Below, piece by piece: positions 23,166 to 33,715 of a DNA stretch of 64,000 nucleotides. A model generated the notes under the pieces. That model worked only from the letters and a program-made list of their open reading frames with translations, had not been told where the DNA came from and did no database searches. Made by a program: the position numbers and the translations under genes. Location of the stretch: NCBI RefSeq assembly GCF_004379255.2, contig NC_056044.1:7666001-7730000 (forward strand). Reading direction: 5' to 3'. Source of the stretch: Salvia splendens (taxonomy: Eukaryota; Streptophyta; Magnoliopsida; Lamiales; Lamiaceae). The first letter of the stretch is position 1, and each line of letters starts with the position of its first letter.

Positions 23166-25448
23166 TGCATAGTCAGTAGTCATTAAGATTACGAGGTGGG
23201 GCGACGCTGCACCTCAGGCGTTCGTGCGTCATGAGGAGCCACCGAGTTATTCGTGTATTTAATTTACTTCAACCATTACACATTAGTCATTAAGTAATCT
23301 AAATCACTTATTTATTTTTTTTCTATTTGAACCAATGGTTGGTGACTTGGTGCAATAATAAATGGCTTGACTAGCCTTCTATCATGCAACTTTTTTTTTA
23401 TTTTATTCCTCACTAAAGTCAGTTTATAATTCTCTGGCTAGCTAGTGCCTACAACTCCTTTTCAGTCCCCACTCAACCACCATTTCGATTTTCGGACTCC
23501 ATCATTAAAAAAAACAAATTTTAATTTCTCTACTAAATTAACTATGATCAGTTATTTTTTCTCCAAAATTTCATTTTATGAAGTGGGATAGTAGGGTTTT
23601 CAAATCATAACAGCCAGTTCATTTCAGCTATAATCTTGTATGAATATTAAAAATAATAAAAATGAACAAAAGATAGTATCCCCATACTTGCCTTGTTCGC
23701 AAACGAACATCAGCTACAAGGATATTAGTACTAGTACAATAAAAATACATTCTCTATATGGCATGTTATACGTATATATATTTATATATTCCATGAAATA
23801 AATATTTAATTTGCATGCTTTCAAAATGGTTTCTACTGAGTGCACATCTAATAACTTTATTATAACAGATATATATAGTAATGTATGCATTTTCGAGTAT
23901 ATTATCTGTGTGGAAACAAATATAATGATTAGGAACGAATCATATACTCTTCTCTGAAAATCGAAACAACTTTGGTATAGAAAGGAAATGGGTTTGAATT
24001 AGACTAATATGGATTAAATAATTATAGTTGGACTATAAATATATTAATTCATGAGCCCAACAAATCTAGAGCCCAAGCGACTTTTCAATTGCTTGACTTA
24101 TATACGTAAAGTATCTGCAAGTAGATTTCCTAGCTTTCTACGACGGATTAGAATACGCGTGGACCTCAATAGTAGTAGATTCAAGCTACAAGATTTGATC
24201 AATCGTGGAAATAAATTACCCAACAAGTATAAGATTTAATTCCGTTATGTTTTATATACTCAACCTACAATTTGATTATAAACTAGATTTTATATTCAAT
24301 ATGCTTTTCAGCCGCACTCGTCAAATGATTACATGAATTTCTAACAAGTATTACATGCACGTACTAATGCACACATTGTCAACTTTAAATTTGAATAGTT
24401 GATTGGACATAGAAGTATTACACTACAGCGATAATTTTAAATCATGATTTAAGAAGTTACAAGTCCATGCACAAAAAATCAAAATAAGTTTGGATATTGG
24501 AGTTGATCCAGCTGATAATCTCGAAATCCCTTGAATTTTAGTTCAGGTATCACATTAATTAATATGATATGAATAAATCACTTATCTACGTGTTGTCCGC
24601 GTGTTTAAAATATTTGTAGTATAAAAAATGTCCAACAACTTTCTTAAAATAAAAGTTTGACCAAAACTTGCGTAGTATTGTGTCAAATGAAGAGTATCAC
24701 AACATCACGTTTTGTTTTAGTAAAACAAATTTAAAATGAATTCATAAAAAGATAAAAGTTAACACAGCAAAGCAGTTTGAGGACAGAATTATAAGCCAAC
24801 AATAATTAAACATGAAAAAGACATGATTCACGTGGGCCAATCTTACGCAGACGGCGGTTAAACGACACCGTCCAGGCCAACCCAATGGGCCCCCACATAT
24901 CTCTAATTGGTCTATATCGGCAAGTCGACAGCGTGTACAGTAGACTAAATCATACAGTCCGAAATTACAAATACACCCTCCAAACGAACTTTTCTACCTG
25001 ACGGAATCTTTTAATCTTTTCCCTTTTTAATAATGGAAAGAAGATTAGATTTTATCATTAGGATCATAACCACCAGATTTGCATAAAATTACAAATAATT
25101 TAATAGAACTTCTATTTATAGGACAATGAAATTTGAAATTCAATCTAGAACCCACTCAATTACAAGTACTCATTTGTATGCATTTTTCAACATTTGAAAG
25201 TGATGATTATTGCAAAAGTATTGAAATGTTAAAGTTAGGTTAACTTTTAAATGTTGGAGCCAATGTATAATATTATCTCCGTTCATAAAAAAAATATACT
25301 AGTTTTAAAATTTTGAATAGACCATCAAAATTAAATTTAAATATAAAAAGTTTTAAATATTACTAAAAACATGAACCCCGTAAGAATACCATTTTCACCA
25401 TCTTTCCCTTATCACACTTATTTTATCAATTGCTCATTAAAACTCATA

Positions 25449-25671
25449 TTCCCTATGTCCCCAAAAAGTATGAACTATTTCCTTTTTCGTCCGTCCCTAA
25501 AGAGTATGAACTTTCTAATTTTGAAAAATTCAAACAATATACTACCCATACACATCATTTTATTTACAACTTATATCATTATCATTAACGCTTATACCAT
25601 TATAATAATGTGGACCTCACTCTTCACTAACGCTTATACCATCATTATCATTAACGCTTATACCATTATCA

Positions 25672-25738
<67 letters not shown>

Positions 25739-25803
25739 TTTTCCCCTTATTTATTAAAACTCGTGCTGAATCTAAAGTTCATACTCTTTGGGGACGGAGG
25801 GAG
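25449..25803. mobile_element. Stowaway-like MITE with internal duplication
   Basis: The left end TCCCTATGTCCCCAAAAAGT is mirrored by the inverted right end CTCCCTCCGTCCCCAAAGAG, and both continue ATGAAC. A second left-end-like copy (TCGTCCGTCCCTAAAGAG) starts near 25,489, so two related MITEs or a duplicated end are superimposed. The interior holds GCTTATACCATTAT repeats and the CT microsatellite. Confidence 0.6.
25674..25734. repeat. (CT)n microsatellite
   Basis: About 61 bp of uninterrupted CT dinucleotides lie inside a MITE. Likely to be length-polymorphic. Confidence 0.95.
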
Positions 25804-25846
25804 TATCATCTATTACTTTATTTATTTTTTATGGACTAAAATAGTA

Positions 25847-26026
25847 CTCCCTCTGTCCCATAATAGATGGCACATAGGAGATGTTGTTTTGTGTGTTAAG
25901 TGGAAAGAGAAAATAATATATTTATATTAATGTTAGAGGGAACTTTTTCCAAAAAGGTAAATGTGACATCTTTTGTGGAACAAACTTAAAAGAAAAAGTT
26001 TGACATCTACTATGGAACGGAAGGAG
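25847..26026. mobile_element. Stowaway MITE
   Basis: It starts CTCCCTCTGTCCCATAATAG and ends with the inverted CTACTATGGAACGGAAGGAG. TA flanks both sides. Length is 180 bp, non-coding. Confidence 0.8.
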
Positions 26027-27149
26027 TAGTATTTATTACGAGACTACTAGTTGCTATATCTAAATTTTGATGAACCTCATTTCTCCATAAAGCACTTATT
26101 GCTATAATTAATTAAATAAAGTTTCACTGGTAATGATAGTATTAAAAAGAGCACTTATGGACTCACATGGCAATAGTACTTCAGCCTATTATTTAGCTTC
26201 CCACATTCGCTAATTATAAAAAAAACTTAGCGGTTCACTCCGATTAAGTTGAAAGTCGGTACTTGTATACCAATTGAGGAAATGAAATGTTAAAGAATAT
26301 AAATGCCGTGGTTTAGCAATCATAAACAAATGAATAATGTGACAAAAATATTAAAGCTTTGACCAAACACGTTGGTTAAAGTGTCTTTATAGTCCTCAAT
26401 CCTCATTACCCAATAAAATAGAATTCACTAGTGGTCGCAAGAGACCGACGGAAAAAAATAAACCATATACGTATAATTAAATTTGGTTAATTTATTTCGA
26501 AGGGAAAGTTCAAACAAATAAAACACAAACACTTATTCAAATATTTAATAATAAAAAATCATTATACGACTCTTTAACTATATAAAATAACTCAAAAAGG
26601 AATGAAAGGGCAGTAGTTTAAGCGTCCCTTCCATTTCAGAGTTCGGGCCTTACAGCCTCCTTGACCCTGTCCCGGATCCAGACACCAAACCCCTTTATGT
26701 CATCATTCTCTTTATCTTGTAGGCCAGTCACAACTCTCACAATCACGTGGTCTCAGGCCCCAACTATTAAATTACATTATTCACAACTACATGAAGTACT
26801 ATTTTACTTATAAAAATGGAAAACATTGAGCAATTATTACATGAAAAATTTATTCTTAATTCAAAAATTATAAATTATAAACTAGAAATTCAAAAAAATA
26901 TTGATCAAAATGAGATCCACACTTCCACATAAAATTATAAATCACTATATGCTAAAAAAATTTAAAAAAATTGATGAAAATGAGAAAATCAAAATGAGAA
27001 CTCCATTTCCCAGCTTCCAACATAAAACTGTGGGCATATTGCACACTACTCTCCGTCTCCCTCTCCCTCTCCCTCTTCCTCTTCCCCCTCTTCAATTCTT
27101 CTTTCTATTTTGCATTTGTACGCAAAACTCCACTCTTCTTCTGGGCTCT

Positions 27150-27400
27150 GAATTCAAAATGCAAAAAAAAAAAAAGAAATTGCGGCCTGAATCCGGCCCG
27201 TGCGCCCGCAACCGGGCACGGCCCCAGCACCAACAACGCTGGGACATGACTCAACTAGGCGCAGCCCCGGACCTCACCTCCGTCCCTAGGCGCGGCTCAG
27301 GCCGCGTCTCCCTCCCTCCAAGGCGCCAGGCTGCGGGCCGGGACCCAGGTGCAGTCCAGCCCCCAGCGTTAAGGATGCTCTCATATTTGCCTCAAATTCT
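27150..27400. mobile_element. GC-rich segment ending in a Harbinger-like terminus
   Basis: After a poly-A run at 27,163, the sequence becomes strongly GC-rich and ends CCAGCGTTAAGGATGCTCTC. Inverted, this begins GAGAGCATCCTTAACGCTGG, very like the ends of the two Harbinger elements at 16-20 kb. No matching left end was found, so this is at best a truncated MITE. A proline/arginine-rich open frame over it is a composition effect. Confidence 0.4.
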
Positions 27401-28012
27401 CACAATCACCGCCTAATAGACTTTTCTCACGTTGTCTCTTTTGATCTATGGTTTGAAAGCTTGACACAAATACCCACAATATTATTAGATTGAGGTCAAA
27501 CTTTATGATAATTGTGTCATTACCAAGTTTACTAGTTCCGGATTGAGTTCGAATAACTCATAAAAATAATATTATTATTTTCATTTTTTGTTCATTTTTA
27601 AAAAATTATACGTAAATTTTAGTTTTCATTAGATTTGTATAAATCAAGTTTAACAGACAAATTTAATAGTGTAATATCAACTTCTAATCATGTAATCAAG
27701 TTCGTGTGGTTATTCTATTGTTACTGTGTCGCGTCAATACAAAATATCAGGCTGTTAACAAGTTCGTGTCGTGTTCAGGTTTAAAGATAGTAAATGGGTA
27801 GGTATGATTTGTATTGCAAACTTCCAATTAATAACTTTTTAACGAGTTCATATTGAATTGGATCATTATCAAGTTGACATTGTAATAATCAAAATCATAA
27901 TATGTGCCAATCCTATATTCTATGTAAGATGATAACTAAAATAATCATGAAACCCATTATATATTGTGAAAACAAATACTCTAAGTCATTTGATAATAAA
28001 CATATAGACATA

Positions 28013-28247
28013 TTCTCTTCGTTCTATTCTATAGTAGTAAAATCATCTTTTTTATTTTGAGTGTTTTATAATAGGTGAGTCATTTTCTTTTTTAGTCTAA
28101 CTCTTACTTTTTCCTCTTTCATACTTTATTATCTCTACTTTTTCTTCTTTCCTACTTTATTATATTTTTATTTAATACATGACACACATTTTTTCTTAAT
28201 CTCCGTGCCGAAAAGAAATGTCCACTCTACTATGAACGCATGGAGCA
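28013..28247. mobile_element. Degenerate Stowaway-like MITE
   Basis: The left CTTCGTTCTATTCTATAGTA and inverted right CTCCATGCGTTCATAGTAGA keep the general Stowaway terminal pattern. The interior is T-rich with repeated CTTTCCTACTTTATTA-like text. A further left-end-like sequence (CCCATCCGTCCATGATAGGA) lies at 28,270 without a partner. Confidence 0.4.
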
Positions 28248-28339
28248 TTACTTTTCAACAATTTATATACCCATCCGTCCATGATAGGAGTCACATTTAG
28301 TGTGACCATGAGTTTTAAAAAATGTAAAGAATAATGGGT

Positions 28340-29190
28340 TAAAAGGGGGATAAACACGGGTTTTGCATATTTTTAAGACCTAGATTTGACTCGTTTTAAA
28401 TGTCAATCATGAAAATTATGTTCTTAAATTGCATATGTTATACATTTTGGTATTTGGACGTGTTTGTTGATAAATGATAGAAAAATACAGAAAAAAAGTG
28501 CAAAAGTGTCACGGTGCAGCAGCCTCTAGCCCATTCTGCCAACGACTTTGTAGTCCAATCAGTGTTTACTATATACCATTCGCTTCCTCTTTGAAAGAGT
28601 TTCGCGTGGGTACCTTGAACATCTAAATCGGAGCTCTGTGAAGAAAGTTATAGTCATTCTACGAATGTCGCACAATGCAGTCAAAAGTTGGCTGAAATTA
28701 AGGAAGGAAAGAAATTATTGCTAAATCTTTCCTATTAATTGAAGGGCTCGAATTTACCATCTTTTCCAATTCTTGGAGGATACTTTTTTACCAATTTTAA
28801 ATATTTTTCAAGCTTATATATACCACATAACCTAATTCATAATAATTATCTTAGAGCCTCCAATCCTTTCCATCTCTATACTTCTTCCATCTCATATTCC
28901 ACATATTATTCTTCCATTGGAGCATAGCTCTGCAGATCTAGACAAGAGAAGACTGGAGACTACATAATTCAACATTGGGTTTTGATGACTGAAGACTACA
29001 TAATTCAACATTGGGTTTTGTTTTGTTTTACTTCATGTCTAGTACTTTAATTGTTGTTTTTTGCTTGTCTATGAGTAGTAAACATCTTTTGTAGATTTTT
29101 TGGTAGACATGCTATGATTTTGAGTTATTTATTCAATTGTAGTTATTTCAATTTCTCTTGTGCTTATACATTTGTTTGGTTGGTAGTTTT
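28340..29190 (+). mobile_element. Probable LTR-retrotransposon remnant
   Basis: The composition and text, including GAGTAGTAAACATCTTTTGTAG and the TTTGAGTTATTTATTCAATTG-like 3' part, resemble the LTRs of large plant Gypsy elements. Neither terminal TG...CA pair nor target duplication nor coding domain is visible, so the assignment rests on general resemblance only. Confidence 0.3.
28951..29022. repeat. 36-bp direct repeat, two copies
   Basis: GACTGGAGACTACATAATTC at 28,951 and GACTGAAGACTACATAATTC at 28,987 each continue AACATTGGGTTTTG. Only one base differs in the quoted part. Confidence 0.85.
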
Positions 29191-29706
29191 ATAAATGCTG
29201 TAGGGGTGGCAAAACGGGTTCCCGCACCCGATAAGTCGTGTACCCGTACCCGCTTTTAGCCAAATTTATTGTCCCAATACCCACCCCGCAATATATCGGG
29301 ATTACCCAATACCCGTGTCGGGTATCCCGTATCCGATATTGCGGGTACCGGCATCCGACCCGAAAATAAATTTATAAGTGAATAAATTTATGAGACATAA
29401 AATATTTGTTACTAATTAACTAAAATAGAAAATTTGAAGCAGACAACAATTTCTCGTAATTAATTTACCGTATTAATTTTGATGATAAACTTTAAATAGA
29501 TTAGGAATAAAAGTGAGGGAAAATCTATAGCTAGTTCCGATGAGTTTTCAACTGAATATTCGTTGAAATATAAAAATGTTTCAAAAGATCTCTTATAACA
29601 CTTAAATTCTATAAAGTATTAAAAGATTCTATAAAGTATTAAAAGTTTGTACTCCATAAAGCTAATACTAATAATATCGGGTATTGTCAAGACTAACGAG
29701 TATATC

Positions 29707-30526
29707 TAGGCATGCACAACGGTTCCGAACTGCCGGTTTCGGTTCATGAACCGGCGGTTCACGGTTCATCATATGCATGGTGGTTCCAGTTCCGGTTCAA
29801 AAAACCGTCGGTTCACGGGTGGTTCAAAACCGCCGGTTTTTGGCATGAACCGGCAGTTCGTCGGTTTGAACCGGCGGTTCAACCGAAAATTAAAAAAAAA
29901 TACTTTTTATTTATAAAAATTGATTTTTATACTTAAAAACAATTTTTACAAATAAATGAATACAAGAAATTCATAATAGCCCATAGATATTTGATGAGCT
30001 TGTGAATTTATGAAACCATTCTTGGTTGTTTCTCTTTTATAGAGACATCCTTGAATGTTTGATGTTTCACGTTCGATGACATCCTTGAATGTTTTATGTT
30101 TCACTTTCGATGTGGGACAAAATCATTCTTGATTGTTTCTCTTTTATAGAGACATCCTTGAATGTTTTATTTTTCACTTTCGATGTGGGACAAAATATGT
30201 TGAAGTATTTTCTTTTATAACTATATGTTTAGAGCATTCATTCATCTTTTTCCAATGTGGGATACAAAACTTTCTTTTATCTTCTACTTTTCTTCATGTT
30301 TTGTATAATATATATAAATAAAATTATTATTCAAATATATTCTTGATTGATAAAAATAAAGAATTATTAAGAAATATGATTTGTATATAGAAAATATTTA
30401 TTTGTATAATAATTATTGTTAGATTTATACAATTTGTATAAGAAATATTCTTTCAATGTGTATAATATTATTTATTAGTTAACATATACATAAATTTATA
30501 AACCTAAGCAAATCATTAATGATAAA
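29707..30526 (+). repeat. Left arm of the long inverted repeat
   Basis: This arm is the reverse complement, with small differences, of 31,781-32,640. Shared landmarks are the AACCGGCGGTTC end, TAGCCCATAGATAT, GTTTCTCTTTTATAGAGACA and AAATCATTAATGATAAA at the inner edge. Confidence 0.8.
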
Positions 30527-30534
30527 GAACTAAT

Positions 30535-31764
30535 GAATAATAGTTTATGTAATAATATTTGTTGTTAAATTATAATAATAGAAGATAGAGTATTAATATA
30601 GACGAAGAATGATGGACGATCTATAATATACTTATAAATAATGACTTTTATCTCACATTGAAATAAAGAGTAACACATCCAAAATGTGTAACTATAAAAG
30701 AGAATAATTCAATATACTATCTTCTAAATTAAATAAAATCCAATATACTATCATCCAAGTATTGGCATTTTAAAAATCAAATCCAACTTTAAGTATGGAG
30801 TAATTTTTTTTTTTGACTTTTTAGTCTTTATTATGTATAAAATGTGCTTAAACAAATTTCAAACAATAAGGTGAAAATTACAATTTTATTGATAATAAAT
30901 TTGAATTAGACTAAAAATTACAACTTATAATGAATATATTTTATTTATAAAAATTAATAAAGACTACTTAAAGTTAAACCTTTTGATTTTTAAAATATCA
31001 ATACTTAATATTGGACTTGAGCATTTAAATTGGAAGAGAGTGTATTGAATTATAGGGAAAACACTACTTGAATTATAGACAGTGTATTGAATTATAGAGA
31101 GTGTATTTCAACTTATAATGAATATATTTTATTTACAAAAATTAATAAATGAATAATAGTTTATGTAATAATATTTGTTGTTAAATTATAATAATAGAAG
31201 ATAGAGTATTAATATAGACGAAGAATGATGGACGATCTATAATATACTTATAAATAAAGACTTTTATCTCACATTGAAATAAAGAGTAACACATCCAAAA
31301 TGTGTAACTATAAAAGAGAATAATTCAATATACTATCTTCTAAATTAAATAAAATCCAATATACTATCATCCAAGTATTGGCATTTTAAAAATCAAATCC
31401 AACTTTAAGTATGGAGTAATTTTTTTTTTTGACTTTTTAGTCTTTATTATGTATAAAATGTGCTTAAACAAATTTCAAACAATAAGGTGAAAATTACAAT
31501 TTTATTGATAATAAATTTGAATTAGACTAAAAATTACAACTTATAATGAATATATTTTATTTATAAAAATTAATAAAGACTACTTAAAGTTAAACCTTTT
31601 GATTTTTAAAATATCAATACTTAATATTGGACTTGAGCATTTAAATTGGAAGAGAGTGTATTGAATTATAGGGAAAACACTACTTGAATTATAGAGAGTG
31701 TATTGAATTATAGAGAGTGTATTTCAACTTATAATGAATATATTTTATTTACAAAAATTAATAA
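30535..31764 (+). repeat. Two tandem 616-bp direct repeats in the loop of the foldback element
   Basis: GAATAATAGTTTATGTAATA starts at 30,535 and again at 31,151 and the copies stay nearly identical to ATTAATAAA at the end. Differences are few, such as AAATAATGAC versus AAATAAAGAC. Each unit also contains two copies of an AACTTATAATGAATATATTT block. Non-coding and very AT-rich. Confidence 0.88.
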
Positions 31765-31780
31765 ACACTACTTAATATTT

Positions 31781-32640
31781 TATTTATCATTAATGATTTG
31801 CTTATGTTTATAAATTTATGTATATGTTAACTAATAAATAATATTATACACATTGAAAGAATAATTCTTATACAAATTGTATAAACCTAACAATAATTAT
31901 TACACAAATAAATATTTTCTATATACAAATCATATTTCTCAATAATTCTTTATTTTTATCAATCAAGAATATATTTGAATAATAATTTTGTTTGTATATA
32001 TCATACAAAACATGAAGAAAAGTATAAGACAAAAGAAAGTTTTGTATCACACATTGGAAAAAGATGAATGAATGCTCTAAACATGTAGTTATAAAAGAAA
32101 GTACTTCAACATATTTTGTCTCACATCGAAAGTGGAACATTAAACATTCAAGGATGTCTCTATAAAAGAGAAACAACCAAGAATGATTTTGTCTCATATC
32201 GAAAGTGGAACATAAAACATTCAAGGATGTCTTTATAAAAGAGAAACAACCAAGAATGAGTTTGTCCCACATCGAAAGTGGAACATAAAACAATCAAGGA
32301 TGTCTCTATAAAAGAGAAACAACCAAGAATGGTTTCATAAATTCGCAAGCCCATCAAATATATATGGGCTATTACGAATTTCTTGTATTAATTTGTTTGT
32401 AAAAATTGATTTTAAATATTAAAATAAATTTTTATAAATATTTTTTTTTAAAAAAATTTGGTTGAACCGGCGGTTTGAACTGTTGAACCGCCGGTTCACG
32501 GTTCACGCATCCTTCGACCCTGAACTGGCCCGTTGGAACCGGCAACCCGCCGGACGGTTCAAACCGCCGGTTCCGGTTCATGAACCGGCAGGCCCGAACC
32601 GGCGGTTAACCGCCGGGCCAGTTCGGTTTGTGCACACCTA
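31781..32640 (-). repeat. Right arm of the long inverted repeat
   Basis: Inverted partner of the left arm. It carries three 73-bp tandem units where the left arm has about two, so the arms have diverged in copy number as well as by point changes. Confidence 0.8.
32119..32335 (-). repeat. 73-bp tandem repeats in the right arm
   Basis: GAAAGTGGAACAT occurs at 32,128, 32,201 and 32,274, each followed by AACAATCAAGGATG-like text and TCTATAAAAGAGAAACAACC. Each unit has a TATAAAAG-like word. Long open frames across it arise only from the repeat. Confidence 0.8.
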
Positions 32641-32734
32641 AGTATACCTGAGCGGGTAGCAGGTTTAGGGTATTGATTAAAATGGTAAATTGCGAGTCGT
32701 ACGTAATAAAGAATATTGTATTTGGTCAACACTC

Positions 32735-32768
32735 GTGTGGTGTGGTGTGGTGTGGTGTGGTGTGGTGT
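32735..32768. repeat. (GTGTG)n-type microsatellite
   Basis: About six GTGTG/TGTGG units. A second simple repeat, (ATTTT)n, lies at 32,880-32,905. They lie on the upstream side of the NET1 gene. Confidence 0.85.
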
Positions 32769-32905
32769 CAGTGTGTAAATCGTATAGCAGAATCATAGAA
32801 ATCCGCAAACAGTAGTCGATGATCCCAAGGCCACCATCGTCATTTCAAACCAAAACTAATCTAAACCCACTTGATCATCGATTTTATTTTATTTTATTTT
32901 ATTTA

Positions 32906-33715
32906 ATTTAGGAGCGGGAGAGAATTATTTTAAGTAAAGTCGCTTTAATTTCGTCCCGTTACAATATGATCAGCAATTCACAACGCAACATATACATATA
33001 TACCTATCAACAAAGGACAGAAACTGAAAAGCAGCTCTACTGTTTCTCTTTATCACACCCATTTCCCTTTCCCTTACGCAGTAAGTTTTTTGGTTGACTT
33101 AGTTTCATCATTTTTCATTTTTCACTGCTGTTTTGACGAATTTTATTTTGTGATCACGCTTCGATGATCTCGATTTTGTTTCGACAATTTTCCTTGATCA
33201 AAATCAGATCCTGTTTTTAGCGGATTTTGATTTTTTTTTTGAACTCTGTGTTGGAACCTCACTCTTTGTGTTTATTCTGTTGAATTTAACAAAATAGTTA
33301 TTGTTTGAAATGTTTCTGGTATAGTTACTATTGTCACTGATTTTGTTGTTTTTTGTCTAATTCATGTTGTGAAATTTGTGAAGATGCTTTTTGATGAGCT
33401 TCTCTGTTGAAGGAGGCCACTGATTTATTCGAATTATTAAAGACTTAAATTTCTGTAAGTTACTTTTTCTCCCCAAATTTGTTCTCCTTTTTAGTGGTTA
33501 ACCACTTCATCTCATACTTTGAATCCTTTGTCTTTGCGTAGTTGCAGTGTTTCAAGAGAAGCTACACTCAATTCTGACTATTTACTCTTGAATTGAGTGA
33601 TCACAGAATTTTTGTAGAGTTTTTTCCACAACGAATTTAGTTTATCCGAGCTTTGTGTTTAATTTGCCCAATATATTGCCTATTTGGTGATAAATCTGCG
33701 ACTAGACATTGAAGG
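32906..33715 (+). promoter_or_regulatory. Probable promoter and 5' leader of NET1
   Basis: The region upstream of the NET1 start codon holds pyrimidine-rich leader-like text (CTCTACTGTTTCTCTTTATC, about 33,033) and possible leader introns. No TATA box can be fixed with confidence, since several TATA words occur at 32,985-33,005. Inferred from position only. Confidence 0.35.

Larger units (their letters stand above)
20418..28339. other. Gene-free AT-rich region with scattered mobile-element remains
   Basis: No protein gene can be supported here. Recognisable parts are listed separately: SINE-like fragments, a 61-bp duplication, four Stowaway-like MITEs, a CACTA-like MITE, a CT microsatellite and a GC-rich Harbinger-like end. 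The remaining sequence shows no element ends or coding bias. Confidence 0.45.
29707..32640. mobile_element. 2.9-kb foldback-type hAT-like element
   Basis: It begins TAGGCATGCACAA and ends TTGTGCACACCTA, an inverted pair. The flanks AGTATATC (29,699-29,706) and AGTATACC (32,641-32,648) form an 8-bp target duplication with one mismatch, as expected for hAT. The other copy of the host repeat at 44 kb has this site uninterrupted. The outer ~180 bp of each arm is made of AACCGGCGGTTC-type palindromic text. No transposase is encoded, so the element is non-autonomous. Confidence 0.8.
29201..32690. mobile_element. hAT-type element, copy 1, split by a later insertion
   Basis: It begins TAGGGGTGGCAAAACGGGT, a hAT-like terminus, followed by repeated ACCCG/CGGGT text. 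The same family is present, with both outer edges, at 43,939-44,554. The left part runs to 29,706, then a 2.9-kb element intervenes, and similarity resumes with GAGCGGGTAGC at about 32,650. Beyond that the copy diverges and its right terminus is not found. Confidence 0.65.

Noticed and set aside
25371..25757. A 128-codon open frame
   Set aside because: Its end is the CT microsatellite read as LS repeats and the rest is MITE sequence.
26901..27416. A 171-codon open frame on the plus strand
   Set aside because: It joins AT-rich spacer, a CTCCCT run, a poly-A run and a GC-rich MITE-like end. The predicted residues are low complexity with no family resemblance.
31919..32357. Open frames of 124 and 65 codons on the minus strand
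   Set aside because: They are produced by the 73-bp tandem units and recur in the left arm at 30,133. No known protein is recognised.
32735..32768. Interstitial telomeric repeat
   Set aside because: The unit is GTGTG, not the plant telomere unit TTTAGGG. It is a simple microsatellite.
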